Shown here in pieces: positions 58,944 to 64,000 of a stretch of 64,000 bases of DNA. This DNA is from Lysobacter sp. Root76 (GTDB lineage: Bacteria > Pseudomonadota > Gammaproteobacteria > Xanthomonadales > Xanthomonadaceae). The notes under the pieces were generated by a model. That model saw nothing but the letters and a program-made list of their open reading frames with translations. It was not told the origin of the DNA and made no database searches. Where the stretch lies: contig NZ_LMIK01000006.1 in assembly GCF_001428685.1 (NCBI RefSeq), forward strand, positions 186,130 through 250,129, written 5' to 3'. The translations under genes were made by a program, and so were the position numbers. How positions within the stretch are numbered: position 1 is the first letter of the stretch; each line of letters starts with the position of its first letter.

Positions 58944-61688
58944 ATGGCCGAACTCGCCAAGGAAATCATCCAGGTCAATCTCGAAGACGAGATGCGCCGC
59001 AGCTACCTCGACTACGCCATGAGCGTGATCGTGGGGCGCGCGCTACCCGACGTCCGCGATGGTCTCAAGCCGGTGCACCGCCGCGTCCTGTACGCGATGA
59101 GCGAACTCGGCGCGCACAGCAACAAGCCCCACTTCAAGTCGGCGCGTATCGTCGGCGACGTGATCGGTAAGTACCACCCGCACGGCGATCAGTCGGTCTA
59201 CGACACGCTGGTGCGCATGGCCCAGCCGTTCTCGCTGCGTTATCTGCTGGTCGACGGCCAGGGCAACTTCGGTTCGGTCGACGGCGACTCCGCCGCGGCG
59301 ATGCGTTACACCGAATCGCGCATGGCCAAGCTCACCCACGAGCTGATGGCGGACATCGACAAGGAAACCGTCGACTTCCAGCCCAACTACGACGAAAAGG
59401 AACTCGAACCCACGGTCATGCCGACCCGGGTGCCGAACCTGCTCATCAACGGCTCGGCCGGTATCGCCGTGGGCATGGCGACCAACATTCCGCCGCACAA
59501 CCTGTCGGAAGTGATCAACGCGACCATCGCGCTGATCAACGAGCCGGAACTGGACGTCGACGGACTGATGGAATACATCCCCGGCCCGGACTTCCCGACC
59601 GCGGGCATCATCAACGGCACCGCCGGCATCATCAACGCCTACCGCACCGGCCGCGGCCGCGTGCGCATGCGCGCGCGCGCCGAGATCGAGGTCAACGAGG
59701 ACACCGGCCGCGAGGCGATCGCGGTCACCGAGATCCCGTACCAGGTCAACAAGGCGCGGCTGATCGAGAAGATCGCCGAGCTGGTCAAGGAGAAGAAGCT
59801 CGAAGGCATCAGCGAGCTGCGCGACGAGTCCGACAAGGACGGCATGCGCATCTTCATCGAGATCAAGCGCGGCGAGTCGGCCGAAGTGGTGCTCAACAAC
59901 CTCTATCAGCAGACCCAGATGGAGTCGGTGTTCGGCATCAACATGGTGGCGCTGGTCGACGGCCGCCCGCAGTTGCTGAACCTCAAGCAGATCCTCGAAG
60001 CCTTCATCCGTCACCGCCGCGAAGTGGTGACCCGCCGCACCATCTTCGATCTGCGCAAGGCGCGTCAGCGCGCGCACGTCCTGGAAGGCCTGACGGTCGC
60101 GCTCGCCAACATCGACGAGATGATCGAGCTGATCAAGACCTCGGCCAATCCGAACGAGGCGCGCGAGCGCATGCTCGCCAAGATCTGGGAACCGGGCCTG
60201 GTCGGCGCGCTGCTCGGCGCGGCCGGCGCCGAGGCCTCGCGGCCGGAAGACCTGGCGTTCGAGTTCGGCCTGCACGACGGCCGTTACCGGCTCACCGAGA
60301 TCCAGGCCAGCCAGATCCTGGAGATGCGCCTGCACCGCCTGACCGGCCTGGAGCAGGAAAAGCTCACCGAGGAATACAAGCTGCTGCTGGAAACCATCCG
60401 CGGCCTGATCGAAATTCTTGAGAACCCCGACGTGCTGCTCGAGGTGATCCGCACCGAACTGCTCAACCTCAAGGAAGAGTTCGGCGACGCCCGTCGCAGC
60501 GAGATCCGCGCCAGCGAAGAAGACCTCGACATCCTCGACCTGATCGCCCCGGAAGACGTGGTGGTCACGCTGTCGCATTCGGGCTACGCCAAGCGCCAGC
60601 CGGTCAGCGCCTACCGCGCCCAGAAGCGCGGCGGCAAGGGCCGCAATGCGGCCGCGACCAAGGACGAGGACTTCATCGACAAGCTGTGGCTGGTCAATAC
60701 CCACGATACCCTGCTGACCTTCACCAGCACCGGCCGGGTGTTCTGGCTGCCGGTGCACCAGTTGCCGGACGCCGGCCCGAATGCGCGCGGCCGTCCGATC
60801 ATCAACTGGCTGGCGCTGGAATCCGGCGAGCAGGTCCAGGCCGTGCTGCCGGTGCGCGCCTACGACGACGAGCATTTCGTGTTCTTCGCCACCCGCAAGG
60901 GCATGGTCAAGAAAACCCCGCTGACCGAGTTCGCGTTCCGTCTGGCGCGCGGCAAGATCGCGATCAACCTCGACGAGGGCGACGCCCTGGTCGACGTGGC
61001 GCTGACCGACGGCCAGCGCGAGGTCATGCTGTTCGCGAGCAACGGCAAGGCCGTGCGCTTCGCCGAGAGCGGCCGCGAGGACGAAGCGGACGTGATCGAC
61101 GAGTCGGTCGAGGCGGACGGCGCCGAAGATGTTGCCGATACCGACGTCGAAGCCGCGGGCGAGAGCGAAGGCGGCGCCGACAAGTCCAAGCGCGGCAAGG
61201 GCGGCGTGCGTTCGACCGGCCGCAACAGCCGCGGCGTGCGCGGCATCAAGCTGGCGCCGGGCGAGATGGTGGTCAGCATGATCGTGGTCGACGGCGACGG
61301 CGACATCCTGACCGCCAGCCAGCGCGGCTACGGCAAGCGCACCCCGGTCGACGAGTACCCGTGCAAGGGCCGCGGCACCCAGGGCGTGATCGCGCTCAAG
61401 ACCACCGACCGCAACGGCGCGCTGGTCGGCGCGATCCAGCTCAGCGACCACCACGAAGTGCTGCTGATTTCCGACGGCGGCACCCTGGTGCGCACGCGTG
61501 CGGCGGAAATCTCGCAGGTCGGCCGCAACACCCAGGGCGTGACCCTGATGCGCCTGGCCGACGACGAGACCCTGCAGACCATCGAGCGCGTGGACGCCTC
61601 GCTGGACGAGGATGTCGAGAGCGAAGCGCTGCCGCCGGCCGCCACGGCGGGCGACAGTGCGGGCGAGGCGGCGAACCCGGAAAGCTGA
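58944..61688 (+). CDS. gyrA: DNA gyrase subunit A
   Basis: 914-residue topoisomerase subunit. Breakage-reunion domain with catalytic Tyr122 in MRYTES; GyrA box QKRGGKG; C-terminal beta-pinwheel. In the quinolone-determining region the sequence is [11 protein letters not shown], so position 83 is Gln where E. coli has Ser, and Asp87 is kept. An acidic insert (about residues 712-755: Asp/Glu/Ala-rich, then SKRGKGG) interrupts the C-terminal domain, and the last 30 residues are acidic. ATG 58944 opens [14 protein letters not shown]. Terminator at 61714. Confidence 0.98.
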   Translation: MAELAKEIIQVNLEDEMRRSYLDYAMSVIVGRALPDVRDGLKPVHRRVLYAMSELGAHSNKPHFKSARIVGDVIGKYHPHGDQSVYDTLVRMAQPFSLRYLLVDGQGNFGSVDGDSAAAMRYTESRMAKLTHELMADIDKETVDFQPNYDEKELEPTVMPTRVPNLLINGSAGIAVGMATNIPPHNLSEVINATIALINEPELDVDGLMEYIPGPDFPTAGIINGTAGIINAYRTGRGRVRMRARAEIEVNEDTGREAIAVTEIPYQVNKARLIEKIAELVKEKKLEGISELRDESDKDGMRIFIEIKRGESAEVVLNNLYQQTQMESVFGINMVALVDGRPQLLNLKQILEAFIRHRREVVTRRTIFDLRKARQRAHVLEGLTVALANIDEMIELIKTSANPNEARERMLAKIWEPGLVGALLGAAGAEASRPEDLAFEFGLHDGRYRLTEIQASQILEMRLHRLTGLEQEKLTEEYKLLLETIRGLIEILENPDVLLEVIRTELLNLKEEFGDARRSEIRASEEDLDILDLIAPEDVVVTLSHSGYAKRQPVSAYRAQKRGGKGRNAAATKDEDFIDKLWLVNTHDTLLTFTSTGRVFWLPVHQLPDAGPNARGRPIINWLALESGEQVQAVLPVRAYDDEHFVFFATRKGMVKKTPLTEFAFRLARGKIAINLDEGDALVDVALTDGQREVMLFASNGKAVRFAESGREDEADVIDESVEADGAEDVADTDVEAAGESEGGADKSKRGKGGVRSTGRNSRGVRGIKLAPGEMVVSMIVVDGDGDILTASQRGYGKRTPVDEYPCKGRGTQGVIALKTTDRNGALVGAIQLSDHHEVLLISDGGTLVRTRAAEISQVGRNTQGVTLMRLADDETLQTIERVDASLDEDVESEALPPAATAGDSAGEAANPES

Positions 61689-61713
61689 TCCGGGTCCGCA
61701 TCGTGCAATCGAG

Positions 61714-61741
61714 AACGCCACCTCCGGGTGGCGTTTTCGTT
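61714..61741 (+). terminator. Rho-independent terminator of gyrA
   Basis: AACGCCACC and GGTGGCGTT form a perfect 9-base stem with a TCCG loop, followed by TTCGTTTG, 25 bases after the gyrA stop. Confidence 0.9.
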
Positions 61742-62124
61742 TGTGGAGCGGGCACGCCGTGGAGCGCGCCGCCGTGCCGGGGCGCAATCGCATTCGATTC
61801 CCCGATCGCGTCGGCGGGAACCTCCAGCGTTCGCGCAGATATCGCGCATCCGTAAACAGCGGGCGCGCTCTGCCGCAAGCCGCGCACGGATCGTCGCCAG
61901 GCGTTCGTCGCCGAAACGGTTCGGCGCGCCGCTGGCCGCAGCCGGCGCACGCTTCGTCGCAAACGCGGCACATCGCGTTGATCGCCGTTCGCAACGCTCC
62001 CTATGGTCGAAGCCGGACATGGATGTCGACGACAGGGGCGACATCGGTCCGAACCTTACGCGAGCGCACTGCGGATAAGCAGGCGCATAGCGTTGTGTCT
62101 CAATCGACTCTGGAGCCTTCCCCC
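61742..62124. other. Intergenic region without assignable content
   Basis: About 380 bases between the gyrA terminator and the secreted protein gene. Open frames through it are shadows. I see no repeat, tRNA or clear promoter; a TGGAG ribosome site for the next gene lies at its end. Confidence 0.5.
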
Positions 62125-63039
62125 ATGAAATTGACCACGACCGTCCTGGCCACCGGCCTGCTGCTGTCCGCCCACAGCGCAAGCGCGGGGCAACCGCAGT
62201 ATTTCGGCTACTACGCCAACAGCGGCAACACCGCCGACAACGGCGACCACACCAACATCACCTTCATCCAGACCTATTCGATTCCGAACCAGCAGGACGC
62301 GATCAACCTGATCTTCTCCGAACTGGCGCAGGCCAAGGCGCGCAACCTCAAGGCCGTGATCGACGTGCACAAGCTGCTGTTCACCACCGGCGCCAACGAC
62401 AGCTGCCCGTACAAGCCCAATCCCGGCCGGGTGCTGCAGTGGAACCAGTTCGTCGATCAGCTGATCAATCAGGGCTACCTGGTGCCGAACAATCCGGCCG
62501 CCAGCACCGTGGCCGCGTTCTATCCGGTGGACGAACCCGAGCTGTGCGGGCTCAACGATGCCAAGGGGCCGGACGGTTGGACGACCCGAGCCAACCCGAT
62601 CCTGACCGAAGCCTTGTCGACGGTGCGCTGGAACGCCTCGACCGCGAACGTGCCGATCGCCGCGATCGTCAGCGCCCGTTACAGCAAGCCTGGCACCGAG
62701 GGCCTCACCTTCGGCGTGCGTCAGTTCAACTGGGTCGGCCTGGACAACTACGGCGCCAACGATGACGAATACCTCAAACAGATCAATCAGCTCAAGACCC
62801 GGATCGACACCAACTGGCAGCGTGTGATCCTGGTGCCGCAGGCCGCGACCAACGCTCCGGGCTTGGACGGCTGGCCGCATACGCCGCAACGCATGTACGA
62901 CTTCGCGCGCGCCGACGGATCGGTGGTGATGCTGATGCCCTTCCTCTGGTTCCATCCGCAGGGCCTGGGCACCCGCGATATCCCGTGGATGCGGGCCGAG
63001 TACACCCGCATCGGCAGCGAGATCAAGTACGCGCCCTGA
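62125..63039 (+). CDS. Secreted protein of unknown function, possible TIM-barrel hydrolase
   Basis: 304-residue exported protein with a signal peptide to about residue 21 (SAHSASAG). The mature part starts YFGYYANSG, has alternating strand/helix segments (KAVIDVHKLLF, STVAAFYPVDEPELCG, VPIAAIVSARY, FNWVGLDNYGA, RVILVPQAA, VVMLMPFLW), and acidic residues at strand ends (DEPE; D in LDNYG). This outline resembles glycoside-hydrolase-type barrels, but I recognise no family. Two Cys. ATG 62125 is preceded by TGGAG. Confidence 0.75.
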   Translation: MKLTTTVLATGLLLSAHSASAGQPQYFGYYANSGNTADNGDHTNITFIQTYSIPNQQDAINLIFSELAQAKARNLKAVIDVHKLLFTTGANDSCPYKPNPGRVLQWNQFVDQLINQGYLVPNNPAASTVAAFYPVDEPELCGLNDAKGPDGWTTRANPILTEALSTVRWNASTANVPIAAIVSARYSKPGTEGLTFGVRQFNWVGLDNYGANDDEYLKQINQLKTRIDTNWQRVILVPQAATNAPGLDGWPHTPQRMYDFARADGSVVMLMPFLWFHPQGLGTRDIPWMRAEYTRIGSEIKYAP

Positions 63040-63118
63040 GTCGCAGGTTCGCGCGGCATGCGTACCGAGTCCGTATCGCCGGGCCGGACGCGACAACGAG
63101 GCCGCGATCGTCGCCAAG

Positions 63119-63146
63119 AAAAACCCCGGCCGAGGCCGGGGTTTTT
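63119..63146. terminator. Bidirectional terminator
   Basis: AAAAACCCCGGC (63119-63130) pairs with GCCGGGGTTTTT (63135-63146) around CGAG. Because both flanks are A/T runs, it can end transcripts from the plus-strand secreted-protein gene and from the converging protease gene. Confidence 0.93.
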
Positions 63147-63194
63147 GTGGGTGCACGCCAGAACCGGGCCGCATCCGCGGCCCGGCGAGGGCGA

Positions 63195-64000
63195 TCAGAA
63201 CGTGATGCTCCAGGTGTCGATACGGCCGGTGTCCAGTGCCGCATTGTCGTTGACGCGCAGCTTCCAGGTACCGTTCAGCGCTTCGCTGGTCAGGTTCTTG
63301 GTGAAGGTGCCGGTAACGTTGTCGGCGCTGCCGCCGGTGCGGTTGTGGATGTTGTAGAGCGTGCCGTCCGGCGCGACCAGGTCCACCTTCAGGTCGCCCT
63401 TGTAGGTGTGGATGATCGTGACCGAGATCGAGGCGTTGCTCGGACCGTTGCCGGTGCGGCCGGAGACCGAGATCGGGCTTTCGACGGTGGAGTTGTCGTT
63501 GATGGCGTAGTCGGTACCGTTGCTGTAGGTCTGGGTACCGGTGCCGCCGACCGTGACCGAGGAGGTCTTGGTGTTGGTGGCGCCGTCGTCGTCGGTGACC
63601 GTCAGCGTGACCGTGTAGGTGCCGGCCGTCGCGTAGGTCTTGCTCGGATTGGCCGCGGTGGACGTGGTGCCGTCGCCGAAGTTCCAGCTACGCGAGGCGA
63701 TGGTGCCGTCGCTGTCGGTGGAGGTGTCGGTGAAGGCCACGCTCAGGCCGCTGACCGAGGCGCTGAAGTTCGCCACCGGAGGAGCGTTGCCGCCGCCTGG
63801 GCAGTCGACGCCGACCAGGGCGAAGGCCGCGCTGACGTCGGCGACGTTGTAACCCAGATCGGTGGCCGCGGTCTCGACGCCGCAGGAGCCCTGGATGAAG
63901 TTGGTGCTCGCGGTCCAGTACAGCTGGTTGGCGCGGGCGAAAGCCTTGAACGCCTTCTGCGTATCCCAGCCGGAGGTGGTGGCCAGCTTCCAGAAGGCCT
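63195..64000 (-). CDS. Secreted M4 metalloprotease, C-terminal part with PKD and P domains (partial)
   Basis: The frame is open to the window edge, so the N-terminal part (signal, propeptide, HExxH) is missing. Reading from 64000 it begins AFWKLATTSGWDTQKAFKAF and continues through SCGVETAATDLGYNVADV, the C-terminal thermolysin-like (M4) region, then a PKD domain (from ANFSASVSG, with RSWNFGDG and GTYTVTLTVTDDDG), then a proprotein-convertase P domain (TDYAINDNSTVESPI ... GTWKLRVNDNAALDTG) ending at 63195. The P domain often aids folding or secretion. Likely an extracellular protease, typical of Lysobacter. Confidence 0.9.
   Translation of the reverse strand, partial: AFWKLATTSGWDTQKAFKAFARANQLYWTASTNFIQGSCGVETAATDLGYNVADVSAAFALVGVDCPGGGNAPPVANFSASVSGLSVAFTDTSTDSDGTIASRSWNFGDGTTSTAANPSKTYATAGTYTVTLTVTDDDGATNTKTSSVTVGGTGTQTYSNGTDYAINDNSTVESPISVSGRTGNGPSNASISVTIIHTYKGDLKVDLVAPDGTLYNIHNRTGGSADNVTGTFTKNLTSEALNGTWKLRVNDNAALDTGRIDTWSITF

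Noticed and set aside
59043-61994. 983-residue frame antisense to gyrA
   Set aside because: gyrA is unmistakable on the plus strand and the antisense product shows only shadow composition.

Overview
This is a G+C-rich (about 70%) chromosomal window from a gammaproteobacterium of the Xanthomonadaceae, most likely Lysobacter or a close relative. The pointers are smc-zipA-ligA order with an enlarged LigA, a GyrA with Gln at position 83, two DUF3011-repeat secreted proteins, a protein with the xanthomonad FFLEELY-type motif, a TonB-dependent sugar receptor, a secreted M4 protease with PKD and P domains, and many GTAG-type REP elements (like the SMAG repeats of Stenotrophomonas). I see no prophage, insertion sequence, CRISPR array, rRNA operon or secondary-metabolite cluster.

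Layout. 0-4 kb: two small hypothetical genes, then desB-desC divergent from a DesT-like TetR repressor, with an inverted repeat between them (unsaturated fatty-acid control). 4-7.8 kb: a UDP-sugar dehydrogenase and a membrane-anchored FMN glutamate-synthase-family protein. 7.8-9.1 kb: REP arrays, a newly noticed 3' remnant of a second arsC, intact arsC, and tRNA-Val(CAC). 9.2-19.2 kb: a lipid and storage-granule neighbourhood with two phasin-like proteins carrying Lys/Ala-rich tails, a PHA-granule regulator-type protein, a patatin phospholipase, and a TetR/acyl-CoA-binding-protein/fatty acyl-CoA reductase set. 19.3-21.8 kb: an FHA protein and msrQ-msrP. 21.9-26.8 kb: the translationally coupled operon serC-pheA-hisC-aroA. 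27-31.6 kb: an O-antigen-ligase-like protein, two TonB-like paralogues and serS.

31.9-46.7 kb is a sugar-catabolism region: zwf-glk-pgl, a GH1 beta-glucosidase divergent from an orphan MalK/UgpC ATPase, an MFS permease, a TonB-dependent receptor, a GH65 phosphorylase fused to beta-phosphoglucomutase, and a LacI repressor. The likely flow is outer-membrane uptake, inner-membrane uptake, phosphorolysis of an alpha-glucobiose to glucose plus beta-glucose 1-phosphate, conversion of both to glucose 6-phosphate (Glk and the mutase domain), and entry into the Zwf/Pgl route. Two palindromes, upstream of the GH65 and GH1 genes, look like LacI-family operators.

47-64 kb: smc, zipA, a six-unit REP array, ligA, epmA, two DUF3011 proteins, mtnA, gyrA, a secreted protein of unknown function, and the C-terminal part of an M4 metalloprotease cut by the window edge.

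The most interesting signals are the GH65-mutase sugar locus with its operators, the FarA-type acyl-CoA reductase beside an acyl-CoA-binding protein, the arsC remnant joined to a 144-bp tandem repeat, the 124-bp REP-pair array between zipA and ligA, a long hairpin with a G/A-rich loop at 15.7 kb, and the DUF3011 pair. None is proven to be a new system from sequence alone.
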